This document shows positions 50,805-59,225 of a DNA stretch of 64,000 nt, piece after piece. Below the pieces are notes generated by a model. The model worked only from the letters and a program-made list of their open reading frames with translations, was not told the DNA's origin and did not search any database. Both the position numbers and the translations under genes were made by a program. Each line of letters begins with the position of its first letter. The first letter of the stretch is position 1. Origin of the DNA: Segatella maculosa DSM 19339 = JCM 15638 (GTDB taxonomy: Bacteria > Bacteroidota > Bacteroidia > Bacteroidales > Bacteroidaceae); assembly GCF_000382385.1 (NCBI RefSeq), contig NZ_KB908323.1, positions 6,440-70,439 of the forward strand, in the 5' to 3' direction.

Positions 50805-50945
50805 GCTGTAGGGACGCACGGACCGTGCGTCCACTCAAAGAGAATGAAATGCAAATACACGGTTGACGGAGCGGACGCATGGGCCGTGTGTCCCTACATG
50901 CGCATGCGCAATCAACTTGCTCACCCGTTTATGCGTCAACTGTCA
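50805..50945. repeat. Composite intergenic repeat, copy 5 (palindromes only)
   Basis: GTAGGGACGCACGG...GTGCGTCC (50808-50833) and GCGGACGCATGGGCCGTGTG (50872-50891) with the usual CCCTACATGCGCAT flank, then a GCGTCAACTGTCAACTG stretch that overlaps the 3' end of the peptidase fusion gene. The hairpin (CTCAGCCAT) module is missing here. The remainder of the gap 50624-50804 holds no recognised signal. Confidence 0.75.
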
Positions 50946-52711
50946 ACTGAAATCCCCTGTACGAGCCGCATGACGCGGAGCCAATTGCCGCCCCATATCT
51001 TTTCTATATCGTCTTCGCTGTATCTCCGGCGCAGCAGTTGGATCGTGAAATTGATGATTTCCGATGCATCGGCCATTCCTTTGATACCGCCGTCTCCATC
51101 GAAATCGGTGCCAACACCAACGTGGTCGATGCCCATCACGCTGATGGCGTGTTCCAAATGGGCTACGGCATCGCGTATGGTGGCCTCGCCCGACTGCCTA
51201 AGAAAGCCGTGATACATCGTTGTTTGGGCCACACCACCCTTCGCTGCCAATGCCCGAAGCTGGTCGTCCGTCAGGTTTCGGGGCACGTCGCACAGGGCCT
51301 TGCAGTTGCTATGACTGCAAACAATCGGCGTAGCACTGATGTCCAACGCATCATAAAAACTCTTTTTGCCACCGTGACTCAGGTCAACCATCACGCCAAG
51401 GCGGTTCATTTCGCGGATAACCTGCTCGCCGAAGTCGCTCACTCCGCCGTGGGTTCCCGTGCCACGTGCGCTGTCACAGATGGCATTGTCACCGTTATGA
51501 CAGAGCGTGATATACGTGATTCCGCGGCGGGCAAAGTGCTCCACGTTCCTGATATCGTCCTCGATAGCCAGTCCGTTTTCTATTCCAAGCATGATGCTTT
51601 TGCGGTCTTGCGCCTTATTCCGATAGAGGTCGTCGGGCGTTCGCGCCAAAGCCACATAGGCATTTTGGCTTTTTACAATGCTTTCTATCTGGTCAAAGAT
51701 GCTGTCGGTATAGTGCTTGGGTGTCATTCCGGCCATTTCTCCCGGTTTAGGATGCTGAGGCAGATAGGCAACCATGGTCACAGCGTCGTGCCGTCCGTCG
51801 GTCATTTTGTGCAAATCATAGAGGATTCGCGGGTCTCTTTGCTCGAAATGAATGCCTTGGGGAAAGAACATCGGCGTGTCGCAATGACTGTCGAAGGTCA
51901 GGATATGGCTGTGGAGGCGTTTCGCTTTGGCGAATTCCACACTGCGACCCACGAGCCATTGAAAGAGTTTCAGGCCCATTTCTTCAAGCCATTCGGGGTG
52001 CCATTGCACGCCGATGACAGACTTTTCTTCGCTGCTTTCCATGGCTTCGACGATGCCATCGGGTGCGGTTGCCGTCACACGGAACCGCTCTCCGCAATCG
52101 CTGACGGCCTGATGATGGAATGAATTGACGTAGATTTTCGGCCCATAGAGGTCGAAAAGCATGCTTCCTTCGGCTATAGTGACACTGTGCGTAGGCTCGT
52201 TTCGGTCGGCATCTTGACTGTGTTTCAACTCCGTTTTGATGTCTTGTGCCACACAACCTCCCAGTGCAAAGGCCAGTGTTTGTATGCCCCTGCAAATCCC
52301 GAGCATGGGTATTTGCCGGTTATAGGCCAGTCGGACGAGGAGCAATTCGGCCAAGTCGCGCTCGCGATTGATGTGTCCCAAGGCCTTCAAAGGCTCTTTT
52401 CCGGCCCACAAGGGATTGTAGTCGGCCCCGCCGGTGAGCACAATTCCGTCCAAAACATCAAGCGTATTGATGATCACATGCCTGTCGGCAACGGGCGGAA
52501 TAATAAGCGGTATGCCCCCAGCCGCTATGATTTGACGATAATAAACACTGCGAATGGTGGCGTCGACATCGCTGTAATTGGCTGTAAGACCAATGAGTGG
52601 GCGATGCTCGGCCTCGGGAAATGTGGAATAAATCTCGTCGAGATAGGCGTCGAGATGAAAGCCTTTGTTCATGTTTTCCATCAGATGAATTGCTAAATCA
52701 TTGGTCAGCAT
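50936..52711 (-). CDS. Fusion of class-I glutamine-amidotransferase-like peptidase (C26) and membrane dipeptidase (M19)
   Basis: 591 residues in two enzymes. Residues ~35-260 form a C26/PuuD-type gamma-glutamyl hydrolase: VLTGGADYNP, nucleophile C140 in MLGICRGIQ, H238 and E240 in VQWHPEW. Residues ~268-590 form an M19 renal-dipeptidase-like metalloenzyme: DSHCDTP with H276 and D278, the bridging glutamate in GIENG, SHSNCKAL and VGVGTDFDGDGG. Together they could open gamma-glutamyl compounds and then cleave the dipeptide, as in glutathione breakdown (inference). No signal peptide. ATG at 52711 has AAAGG upstream and overlaps the Lrp gene by 14 bp, implying coupling. Confidence 0.9.
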   Translation of the reverse strand: MLTNDLAIHLMENMNKGFHLDAYLDEIYSTFPEAEHRPLIGLTANYSDVDATIRSVYYRQIIAAGGIPLIIPPVADRHVIINTLDVLDGIVLTGGADYNPLWAGKEPLKALGHINRERDLAELLLVRLAYNRQIPMLGICRGIQTLAFALGGCVAQDIKTELKHSQDADRNEPTHSVTIAEGSMLFDLYGPKIYVNSFHHQAVSDCGERFRVTATAPDGIVEAMESSEEKSVIGVQWHPEWLEEMGLKLFQWLVGRSVEFAKAKRLHSHILTFDSHCDTPMFFPQGIHFEQRDPRILYDLHKMTDGRHDAVTMVAYLPQHPKPGEMAGMTPKHYTDSIFDQIESIVKSQNAYVALARTPDDLYRNKAQDRKSIMLGIENGLAIEDDIRNVEHFARRGITYITLCHNGDNAICDSARGTGTHGGVSDFGEQVIREMNRLGVMVDLSHGGKKSFYDALDISATPIVCSHSNCKALCDVPRNLTDDQLRALAAKGGVAQTTMYHGFLRQSGEATIRDAVAHLEHAISVMGIDHVGVGTDFDGDGGIKGMADASEIINFTIQLLRRRYSEDDIEKIWGGNWLRVMRLVQGISVDS

Positions 52712-53168
52712 CGGCCTTTACGGGTACTTCCCGCTTGATGCTTTGCTCAAGTGAAATCAATGTTTCGGTAGAAACGACACCCGGAATGCTCTGCAGTTGA
52801 TTGTTCAAAAGGTCCATCAACTGCTCGTTGTCCTTGGCATAGAGCTTCACAAGCATGGTGTAAGGCCCCGTGGTGAAGTGACATTCGACAATTTCGGGAA
52901 TGGCATTGAGTCGCTGAACCACGTTCTTATACATGCTTCCCCGCTCAAGATTGAGTCCCACATACGTGCAAGTGGAGTAGCCGATGCTCTTGGGATTGAC
53001 GTCAAATCCGCTGCCTGTGATGGCTCCATTATCCATTAAGTGTTGCACCCGCTGGTGAATGGCGGCCCGGGAAACGCCACACGAAGCGGCAACATCCTTA
53101 AAAGGAATACGCGCATTCTGCGACAGAATGCACAGAATCTTCTTGTCGAGGTTGTCAATCTTATCCAT
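52698..53168 (-). CDS. Lrp/AsnC family regulator
   Basis: 156 residues. An N-terminal winged HTH (DNLDKKILCILSQNARIPFKDVAASCGVSRAAIHQRVQHLMDNGAI) and a C-terminal RAM effector domain (YVGLNLERGSMYKNVVQRLNAIPEIVECHFTTGPYTMLVKLYAKDNEQLMDLL). It binds DNA as an oligomer and responds to amino acids. The ATG at 53168 has AGAAAG upstream; 53186 is possible, but the longer frame to 53471 crosses a terminator and promoter. Its 3' end overlaps the peptidase fusion, suggesting control of amino-acid or peptide use. Confidence 0.93.
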   Translation of the reverse strand: MDKIDNLDKKILCILSQNARIPFKDVAASCGVSRAAIHQRVQHLMDNGAITGSGFDVNPKSIGYSTCTYVGLNLERGSMYKNVVQRLNAIPEIVECHFTTGPYTMLVKLYAKDNEQLMDLLNNQLQSIPGVVSTETLISLEQSIKREVPVKADADQ

Positions 53169-53212
53169 CTTTCTATGTTTTATCATTGCCCACGTGGGCC
53201 GGTTTAATGTAG

Positions 53213-53243
53213 CAAATATAGGCAATCTTATCGGATTAAACAA
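53213..53243 (-). promoter_or_regulatory. Promoter of the lrp-peptidase operon
   Basis: On the minus strand TTG (53243-53241), a 20-bp spacer and TATATTTG (53220-53213), about 45 bp before the ATG. Downstream is CCCACGTGGG (53190-53199), a 10-bp palindrome that could be an operator. Confidence 0.65.
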
Positions 53244-53244
53244 C

Positions 53245-53280
53245 AAAATGCGCGAAAATCTTACGATTTCCGCGCATTTT
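53245..53280. terminator. Terminator of the FKBP operon
   Basis: Perfect 10-bp arms AAAATGCGCG (53245-53254) and CGCGCATTTT (53271-53280), with an imperfect inner stem. On the minus strand, T-rich sequence follows the stem, 20 bp after the last FKBP stop. Confidence 0.75.
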
Positions 53281-53299
53281 GTAAACGTATCGAATGAAT

Positions 53300-54187
53300 T
53301 TATTTCTCGATTTCCAACAGTTCTACCGTGAAGACCAGTGTGGAATAAGGTTTGATTTGGCCTGCCTGACGAGCACCATAAGCTAATTCCTGCGGTATAC
53401 AAATCTCCCATTTGCTGCCAACCGGCATCATTGTGAGCGCTTCGGTCCAGCCTTTGATGACCTCGTTGCACCGGAACGAATTGGTTTGCGGGTCACGTTT
53501 GTAGCTACTGTCAAAGACCGTGCCGTCTATCATTCGCCCTTCGTACTTCACTTTCACCTTGTCTGTGGCCTTGGGTTTGGGACCGTTGCCGGCTACGAGT
53601 ACCTTGTATTGCAGACCGGAAGGCGTGGTTTGCATGCCCTCTTTCTTGGCATTGGCCTTCAACCAGTCCTCGTTCTCTTTCTTATAAGCGGCATTACGCG
53701 TCTCAACCACCTGCTCGGCACGTTGCCGATAAAGTTTTGAAGCCTCGCTTTGTGCAAAGAACGTAGTATCATTCTGCAGGGCTGCAATGAAGCCTTTGAT
53801 GAACATGGCCTGCCGAATGGAGTCAGCCGAGCCTTCAAAAGCCTGTTTCATGTTCGGCAGAATGCTACTGTTGACCTTATTGGCTATCTGCATTCCGGCT
53901 GCATAAGCCTTGAAAGCAGGGTCGTCAATGTGGGTCTGAGCCTCTTCAAAACCACGAATCACGTCGGCCATGTGCTCGGCATCGACGCCGAAACCCTGTT
54001 GCAAGTAGGGCAAAAGACCGTCGGTTGCAGCCATACCTGCAATATAACTGATCGTGTCCGAGGGCGAAACGAGCTTCACTGTAGGCTGTTGCACAGCGGT
54101 GTTCGGCTTTTTGTTCTTGTCCTTGGCCTGTGTATGAAGTGTAACGCCCGCCAAGATGACGAGCGTTAGCATGATGATTTTTCTCAT
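53300..54187 (-). CDS. FKBP-type peptidyl-prolyl isomerase, exported
   Basis: 295 residues with signal peptide MRKIIMLTLVILAGVTLHTQA and no lipobox cysteine, so probably periplasmic. An FkpA-type helical dimerisation region (about 40-185) precedes the FKBP domain (KVKYEGRMIDGTVFDSSYKRDP...KGWTEALTMMPVGSKWEICIPQELAYGARQAGQIKPYSTLVFTVELLEI). The active-site aromatic and aspartate positions (Y, FDSS, W, Y) are kept. Assists folding of exported proteins. Third of three consecutive FKBP genes, 8 bp after the second. Confidence 0.94.
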   Translation of the reverse strand: MRKIIMLTLVILAGVTLHTQAKDKNKKPNTAVQQPTVKLVSPSDTISYIAGMAATDGLLPYLQQGFGVDAEHMADVIRGFEEAQTHIDDPAFKAYAAGMQIANKVNSSILPNMKQAFEGSADSIRQAMFIKGFIAALQNDTTFFAQSEASKLYRQRAEQVVETRNAAYKKENEDWLKANAKKEGMQTTPSGLQYKVLVAGNGPKPKATDKVKVKYEGRMIDGTVFDSSYKRDPQTNSFRCNEVIKGWTEALTMMPVGSKWEICIPQELAYGARQAGQIKPYSTLVFTVELLEIEK

Positions 54188-54195
54188 TGCAGCGT

Positions 54196-55077
54196 TTATT
54201 TTGCGCCCAACTTAACCAATTCAATCTTGAAAATCAGCGCAGAGAATGGCTTAATCTGACCTTGTTCGCGGTCGCCATAGGCCAACTCTTGAGGGATATA
54301 AACCTCCCATACGGAGCCAACCGGCATGTGAACAAGGGCGTCGGTCCAGCCTTTAATCACCTGATTGGCCTTCAATGTGATGGGTTCTCCACGCTTATAG
54401 CTACTGTCGAACACCTTTCCATCGATCGTTTTTCCCTCATAGTTCACGACAACCGTCGATGTATCTTTCGGCATTGCACCTGTTCCTACCTTGATAACCT
54501 TGTACTGTACGCCTGAAGGAAGCGTCTTTACGCCCTCCTTTTTCTTGTTGGCAGCAAGCCATTTCTCGCCAGCTGCCTTGTTGGGACCGTACTGTTGTTC
54601 CATGTTCTTGGCTTTAATGGCCATCATTTTGGTCTGTGCAATCTGCTGTGCCTGCTCAACGGTCATCTTCACCTTGTCGGTCTTGCCCGTAGTTCCAGCC
54701 ACAAAGCCGGCCATGAAGTTCTTCAAAGAGATGCTCTTTGTGGAGTCTTGGCCGTAAACCTCGCTGTTGATGCCCTTGATCATCTGGTTTGAGATCTGCT
54801 GACCAATCTGGATTCCGGCGTAATAAGCAGCCTTCTTCTTGTCGTCTCCAGCGTTGGCTCCGTCGTTCAAGCCCTTGATGAAGTCGTCCATATAGGTGGT
54901 ATCGATTTGCATACGACCTACCAAGAAGTCCTTCAGTCCCTGAGTTTGCGCCATACCCATAGCGTAACTCATCGTGTCAACGTCGTTCTTTAGGTCGGCT
55001 TTTGGAGTAGAATTGCCGCAAGAAGCCAATGTTGCGGCTGCAATAGCCATAGCGGCTACGAATGCTAATTGTTTCAT
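54196..55077 (-). CDS. FKBP-type peptidyl-prolyl isomerase, lipoprotein
   Basis: 293 residues. The signal peptide ends LASC-GN (lipobox), so the protein should be membrane-anchored. The N-terminal helical region resembles FkpA (VDTMSYAMGMAQTQGLKDFLVGRMQIDTTYMDDFIKGLNDG) and the FKBP domain is at ~190-290 (VNYEGKTIDGKVFDSSYKRGEPITLKANQVIKGWTDALVHMPVGSVWEVYIPQELAYGDREQGQIKPFSALIFKIEL). Closely similar to the following gene, so they are tandem duplicates that differ in anchoring. Middle of the operon. Confidence 0.95.
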   Translation of the reverse strand: MKQLAFVAAMAIAAATLASCGNSTPKADLKNDVDTMSYAMGMAQTQGLKDFLVGRMQIDTTYMDDFIKGLNDGANAGDDKKKAAYYAGIQIGQQISNQMIKGINSEVYGQDSTKSISLKNFMAGFVAGTTGKTDKVKMTVEQAQQIAQTKMMAIKAKNMEQQYGPNKAAGEKWLAANKKKEGVKTLPSGVQYKVIKVGTGAMPKDTSTVVVNYEGKTIDGKVFDSSYKRGEPITLKANQVIKGWTDALVHMPVGSVWEVYIPQELAYGDREQGQIKPFSALIFKIELVKLGAK

Positions 55078-55099
55078 TTGAGATATTATTTGATATGTA

Positions 55100-55702
55100 T
55101 TACTTCACTGCTACCAGTTCTACGTCGAACACCAAGGCTGCAAACGGAGGGATGGATGCACCGGCTCCGCGCTCACCATAACCGAGATTGTAGGGAATAA
55201 AGAAGCGGTATTTGCCGCCTTCCTGCATCAATTGCAAGCCTTCTGTCCAGCCTGCAATCACTTGATTGAGTGGGAATGTAGCCGTTTGTCCGCGATCATA
55301 GGACGAATCGAACTTCGTTCCGTCGATCAATGTGCCCTCATAATGGCACTCAACCGTGTCGGTTGACTTCGGACTTTTGCCGTTTCCTTCGCGCAACACT
55401 TGGTATTGAAGCCCCGAAGGTGTCGTGATGATGCCGGCTTTTTTGCCGTTTTCGGCAAGGAACCGCTCCCCTTCTGCCTTGGCCGACTTACCCTTTTCGG
55501 CCGCCTCGGCCTGTTGCTTAGCCTCTTGTTTGGCAAAGAAATCCTGCACAAGTTGTTGGGCTTCGGCCTCGTTCATCTTCAGATTGCCGGCGAGAACGTC
55601 CTTGATAGCCTGTGCAAAATCGTCTATATTCAATGCTGCGGCACCCATCTGCGATAACTGTCTGCCGATACCAATGCCGAGCGCATAGCTTACTTTATCC
55701 AT
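55100..55702 (-). CDS. FKBP-type peptidyl-prolyl isomerase, no signal peptide
   Basis: 200 residues. It begins directly with the helical region (MDKVSYALGIGIGRQLSQMGAAALNIDDFAQAIKDVLAG) without a signal peptide, so it is predicted cytoplasmic. The FKBP domain follows (ECHYEGTLIDGTKFDSSYDRGQTATFPLNQVIAGWTEGLQLMQEGGKYRFFIPYNLGYGERGAGASIPPFAALVFDVELV). First gene of the operon, 22 bp before the lipoprotein isomerase, with a TATCTTTG box 50 bp upstream. Same family as its two neighbours but shorter at the N-terminus. Confidence 0.94.
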   Translation of the reverse strand: MDKVSYALGIGIGRQLSQMGAAALNIDDFAQAIKDVLAGNLKMNEAEAQQLVQDFFAKQEAKQQAEAAEKGKSAKAEGERFLAENGKKAGIITTPSGLQYQVLREGNGKSPKSTDTVECHYEGTLIDGTKFDSSYDRGQTATFPLNQVIAGWTEGLQLMQEGGKYRFFIPYNLGYGERGAGASIPPFAALVFDVELVAVK

Positions 55703-55752
55703 AAAATCCTAAAAATGACAGATTAAAACATCAAATATTTCGAAATCGTTTG

Positions 55753-55760
55753 CAAAGATA
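55753..55760 (-). promoter_or_regulatory. -7 box of the FKBP operon
   Basis: TATCTTTG on the minus strand (55760-55753), 50 bp before the ATG at 55702. A -33 element is not evident at the usual distance. Confidence 0.5.
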
Positions 55761-55904
55761 GCAGAATTAAACCGAATAGAAAAGAAACGACTCTTTAATT
55801 TTATTAAAATATGATATGCGTAACTTGTTTTTTTAATATATTTGTAACACGAACGCAAAGAAACAGGGCAAACGTCCCGATAATGATAAAATCAGAATGA
55901 AGTT

Positions 55905-56609
55905 ATGAAGAAAGAAATATCAAAAATCGTCTTCCTGACCGGTGCAGGCATGTCGGTTGAAAGCGGATTCAAGACCTTTCGCGGCAGCGATGGGCTGTGG
56001 GAGAACTATCCTGTGGAGCAGATTGCAACGCATCATGGCTGGGAGAGAGACCCTGTCTTGGTGACTAACTTCTACAACATGCTGCGCCGCAAGCTCTGGA
56101 AAGCACAACCCAACGAGGGACATCGACTCATCAAACAGCTCGAAAGCAGCCATGAAGTGACCGTTGTCACGCAGAATGTGGACAATCTTCACGAGAAAGC
56201 TGGCTCTAAAAACGTTATTCATCTGCATGGAGAACTGTCGAAAGTGTGCTCAAGCAAGGCTCCCTACGACCCTCATTTCATTGAGGAACTGACGCCGGAA
56301 CACAGCGATGTGGAACCGGGAACACTGGCTAAGGACGGCAGTTTGCTGCGTCCTTTCATCGTGTTCTTTGAAGAAAGTGTCCCAATGATAGAGCCTGCAG
56401 CCCGTGAAGTGGCCGAAGCAGACACCTTTATCATCATCGGAACGAGTCTCAATGTCTATCCCGCTGCAGGCCTCATACAGTATTGTAAGCCCGGAATTCC
56501 AATTTACTTGATAGACCCGAACCCCGTGAACATGACCGAAAGTAGGCATATCAAGCAGATAACAAAGGGAGCAAGCGAAGGTATGAAGGTGCTGATGGAA
56601 AGCCTGTAG
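55905..56609 (+). CDS. NAD-dependent protein deacylase (Sir2 family), zinc-less
   Basis: 234 residues. NAD site GAGMSVESGFKTFRGSDGLW, QNVDNLHEKAG, and the catalytic histidine in IHLHGEL; IIGTSLNVYPAA and IDPNP complete the Rossmann fold. Removes acyl groups from lysines. The usual four zinc cysteines are not there: in the expected region only one cysteine occurs (KVCSSKAPYDPHF). Zinc-free sirtuins of this kind occur in Bacteroidota as far as I recall. ATG at 55905. A TATATTTG box lies at 55837-55844. dinB follows after 81 bp. Confidence 0.9.
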   Translation: MKKEISKIVFLTGAGMSVESGFKTFRGSDGLWENYPVEQIATHHGWERDPVLVTNFYNMLRRKLWKAQPNEGHRLIKQLESSHEVTVVTQNVDNLHEKAGSKNVIHLHGELSKVCSSKAPYDPHFIEELTPEHSDVEPGTLAKDGSLLRPFIVFFEESVPMIEPAAREVAEADTFIIIGTSLNVYPAAGLIQYCKPGIPIYLIDPNPVNMTESRHIKQITKGASEGMKVLMESL

Positions 56610-56690
56610 CATACAGCTCGCCCGAAGTTCTCGCCCACTTTTCTCACCATAAAGCCTGGGAAGAGACCTCAACGACCGTCATTTTCACTT

Positions 56691-57776
56691 ATGCGCAAGA
56701 TTATTCACATCGACATGGACGCTTTCTTTGCCGCCATTGAGCAAAGAGATTGCCCCGAACTTCGCGGCAAACCGATTGCCGTGGGCTATGACGGTGTGCG
56801 CGGTGTCGTGTCGACAGCCAGCTATGAGGCCCGAAAATACGGCATACATTCGGCCATGTCGATGCAAACGGCCAAGCGATTGTGCAAGAATCTGATTGTC
56901 GTTGAAGGCAATTATCACCATTATAAAGAGGTGTCGACACAGCTTCATACCATCTTTCATGACTACACTGACATTGTAGAACCTATCTCTTTGGACGAAG
57001 CTTTCCTTGATGTTACGGTGAATAAAAAGGGATTTGAGCTGGCCGTTGACATTGCAAAAGAAATCAAACAACGCATCAAAAGCGAGCTAAATCTCACGGC
57101 TTCGGCTGGCATTTCCTACAATAAACTGCTGGCAAAGATAGCTTCTGACTATCGAAAACCCGATGGAATATGCACCATTCACCCTGATAAAGCCCTTGAA
57201 TTTGTGGCAAAACTGCCCGTGGAAGACCTATGGGGAGTAGGCAAAAAGACGGCACAGCGCATGCATTATATGGGGATTTTCAACGGAGAACAGCTGCGGT
57301 CGTGCTCGCTTCAGCATCTTATTACGATGTTCGGAAAGGCAGGTCCGTCGTTCTACAACTATGCCCGAGGCATCGATGAGCGTGAAGTCATCACCGATCG
57401 CACACGGAAATCCGTCGGTTGCGAGCACACTTTCATTGAAGACCTCAGCCTTCCTTCGGCCATACTGATTGAACTTTACCACCTTGTGGTTGAGCTTTCG
57501 GAACGTATTCACAAAGGAAATTTCGAGGGAAAAACGCTGACTTTGAAAATCAAGTACGGCGATTTCAAGCAGATAACACGCAGCATCACGGTGCAAAATG
57601 TGCTGAAAAGCAAGGAAGACATACTGCCTTTGGCCAAGCGATTGCTGCACCTTGTCCGCTATGACAACGCACATACCATCCGCCTTATGGGACTTTCAGT
57701 ATCCAATCCGGGCGACGACGGAACCTCAAAGCGGCCGGAATGGATACAATTGGAGCTGGAATTCAAGGAATGGTAA
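56691..57776 (+). CDS. dinB: DNA polymerase IV (Y family)
   Basis: 361 residues. Error-prone translesion polymerase. Catalytic carboxylates lie in IIHIDMDAFFAAIEQRD (D8, D10) and ISLDEAFLDVT (D102, E103). VSTASYEARKYGIHSAM is the finger motif, LTASAGISYNKLLAKIASDYRKPDG the helix-hairpin-helix region, and the little-finger domain lies at 240-350. The C-terminal clamp-binding peptide would be in the last residues, LELEFKEW, which is weak. Length normal. No SOS box is recognisable in the 81-bp spacer. Same strand as the sirtuin gene. Confidence 0.95.
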   Translation: MRKIIHIDMDAFFAAIEQRDCPELRGKPIAVGYDGVRGVVSTASYEARKYGIHSAMSMQTAKRLCKNLIVVEGNYHHYKEVSTQLHTIFHDYTDIVEPISLDEAFLDVTVNKKGFELAVDIAKEIKQRIKSELNLTASAGISYNKLLAKIASDYRKPDGICTIHPDKALEFVAKLPVEDLWGVGKKTAQRMHYMGIFNGEQLRSCSLQHLITMFGKAGPSFYNYARGIDEREVITDRTRKSVGCEHTFIEDLSLPSAILIELYHLVVELSERIHKGNFEGKTLTLKIKYGDFKQITRSITVQNVLKSKEDILPLAKRLLHLVRYDNAHTIRLMGLSVSNPGDDGTSKRPEWIQLELEFKEW

Positions 57777-57867
57777 ACAGGACTTCTCCGTATTCTGCAT
57801 GCCAAAAAGCGATAACAGGAGTGAGAAAAGTATCCCACTCCCATCATTCCGCACTCCAGCTTTGCTT

Positions 57868-58344
57868 TTAAAGCACGTAAACAAGGCTAACGCTCATCAC
57901 ACCGCGCCCGTCGTCGGAGACAAACTGATAGTAGGTCTCAGCATTGAGGTGCAGTTTGTCGGTGAGATTGAACTGCAATCCGCCGCCAAGATTAGCGCCA
58001 AGTTTGGTCGAACTCGTGCTGCCTGCGGGGCCATCATAGCTGGCTCCCATGATACCTACACCGCCTAAAGGATAGAGTTTGAAGCGGTCGGTCATGTGGA
58101 AAAGGTAATGCAGGTTTGCATTTATATCCCATGCGCTGACATCATTGCCATCTTTCGGATAGAAATTCATCGTCAGTTCCGGACGAAAGTGCTCATCGAA
58201 GTTATAACGGGCCACTGCTCCTATTCCGAAATGAGGTGCATCTGTGCCATAATTCAACTTTCCACCCACCTCAAAAGTCTTGGTCTGGGCAAATGCTCCC
58301 ATGCTCATGAGCACGAGAGACAGGGTAAATAATAACTTTTTCAT
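57868..58344 (-). CDS. Small outer-membrane beta-barrel protein
   Basis: 158 residues with signal peptide MKKLLFTLSLVLMSMGAFA, then about eight alternating amphipathic strands (FEVGGKLNYGT, FGIGAVARYNF, FRPELTMNFYP, WDINANLHYLF, KLYPLGGVGIMG, KLGANLGGGLQFNL, LHLNAETYYQF, GVMSVSLVYVL), the layout of an OmpX/OmpA-type barrel with a terminal aromatic-hydrophobic strand. Probably an outer-membrane protein of the porin-like PF13505 group. Monocistronic; convergent with dinB. Confidence 0.85.
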   Translation of the reverse strand: MKKLLFTLSLVLMSMGAFAQTKTFEVGGKLNYGTDAPHFGIGAVARYNFDEHFRPELTMNFYPKDGNDVSAWDINANLHYLFHMTDRFKLYPLGGVGIMGASYDGPAGSTSSTKLGANLGGGLQFNLTDKLHLNAETYYQFVSDDGRGVMSVSLVYVL

Positions 58345-58434
58345 GTTGTTTTTAATAAGTAAGTATTCTATAATTAAACGTCTATATGTTTCTTTTTAAT
58401 TCTCTATTCTTGACTTTATGGGGTTCATCTTTTG

Positions 58435-58899
58435 TCATATCACAAGGTCTCCACCCAACCATTGAAAGGTAAGGTTGTGAGTTTTTCCATCACTTTTCTT
58501 GAGTTGAAAGGTCATTTTCCCATCTTTTACCGTGTAAGGTGCAGTGATTTCCTGTTTATCAAAGTGCAAAGTAATCGTTCCTTTGCCTGTTGTATAGGTT
58601 CCTCTGTACTTGACATCCCAGTTCTTCCCAATCTTCTTACCACCTGAAGTCGTAGTGCCATTATAGGTATAATAGGCACAAGTGCCATCAGGCAGCAGTT
58701 GATAAACATAATAATCTGGCTCTGTTCCGTCGTAATGTCGTACGGTTGCAACGCCGGAAGCATTCAGATAGGCATCTGTCTCAATGCCCCATACGCCGAG
58801 AACAGACTGGTCTTCTTCGTCTTTGCTACAACTTGTCAATACGCCAAGTACCAACATTGTCAGCATGATCACAGACATTTTTGAAATAAACTTCTTCAT
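58435..58899 (-). CDS. Lipoprotein with lipocalin-like beta domain
   Basis: 154 residues. Lipoprotein signal peptide ends LTSC-SKDEE. The mature part begins LGVWGIETDAY and consists of short beta strands (YVYQLLPDGTCAYYTYN, YRGTYTTGKGTITLHFD, YTVKDGKMTFQL), as in the small lipocalin-like proteins common in Bacteroidales. Ligand unknown. ATG at 58899; 90 bp separate it from the next minus-strand gene. The 325-bp gap upstream contains a possible TATTTTTG box on the minus strand at 59026-59019 and the pectinase terminator. Confidence 0.78.
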   Translation of the reverse strand: MKKFISKMSVIMLTMLVLGVLTSCSKDEEDQSVLGVWGIETDAYLNASGVATVRHYDGTEPDYYVYQLLPDGTCAYYTYNGTTTSGGKKIGKNWDVKYRGTYTTGKGTITLHFDKQEITAPYTVKDGKMTFQLKKSDGKTHNLTFQWLGGDLVI

Positions 58900-59152
58900 T
58901 TTATAACGCTCTAACTATTGGTTTGCCCCGCTTAATGATGCGTCCTGACTTTCAATCTTACACCCATTATGTTTCTTTCCTTGCTATGGTGCATAATGGT
59001 CGCCTCATATTAATGTTGCAAAAATAAACTTTTTTATTCACTTTGCCATTCTTTATACGGTTAAAAAGCGTTATCAAGAAAAAGCGGAACAGGCTGAAAC
59101 GGCTTTGAGAACATGGGGCGAAGCTGTTTTTTTTACGGTATATGACCACGAA

Positions 59153-59183
59153 AAAGCCCCGTCCCGGTGAGGAGACGAGGCTA
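59153..59183 (-). terminator. Terminator of the pectinase gene
   Basis: On the minus strand AGCCTCGTC, an 11-nt loop and GACGGGGCT pair imperfectly and are followed by TTTTTCG, a proper T tract, about 45 bp after the stop at 59226. Confidence 0.75.
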
Positions 59184-59225
59184 TAATGATTTCCTTTTAC
59201 TGCAGCACAAGACTATAGCAAGCGT

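Noticed and set aside
50624..50860. N-terminal extension of the FAH-family gene
   Set aside because: The extra residues translate the GACGCAC intergenic repeat; homology and the methionine at 50623 fit the family start.
51038..52123. 361-codon plus-strand frame opposite the peptidase fusion
   Set aside because: The minus strand carries both active sites of the fusion protein; the plus frame has no recognisable domain.
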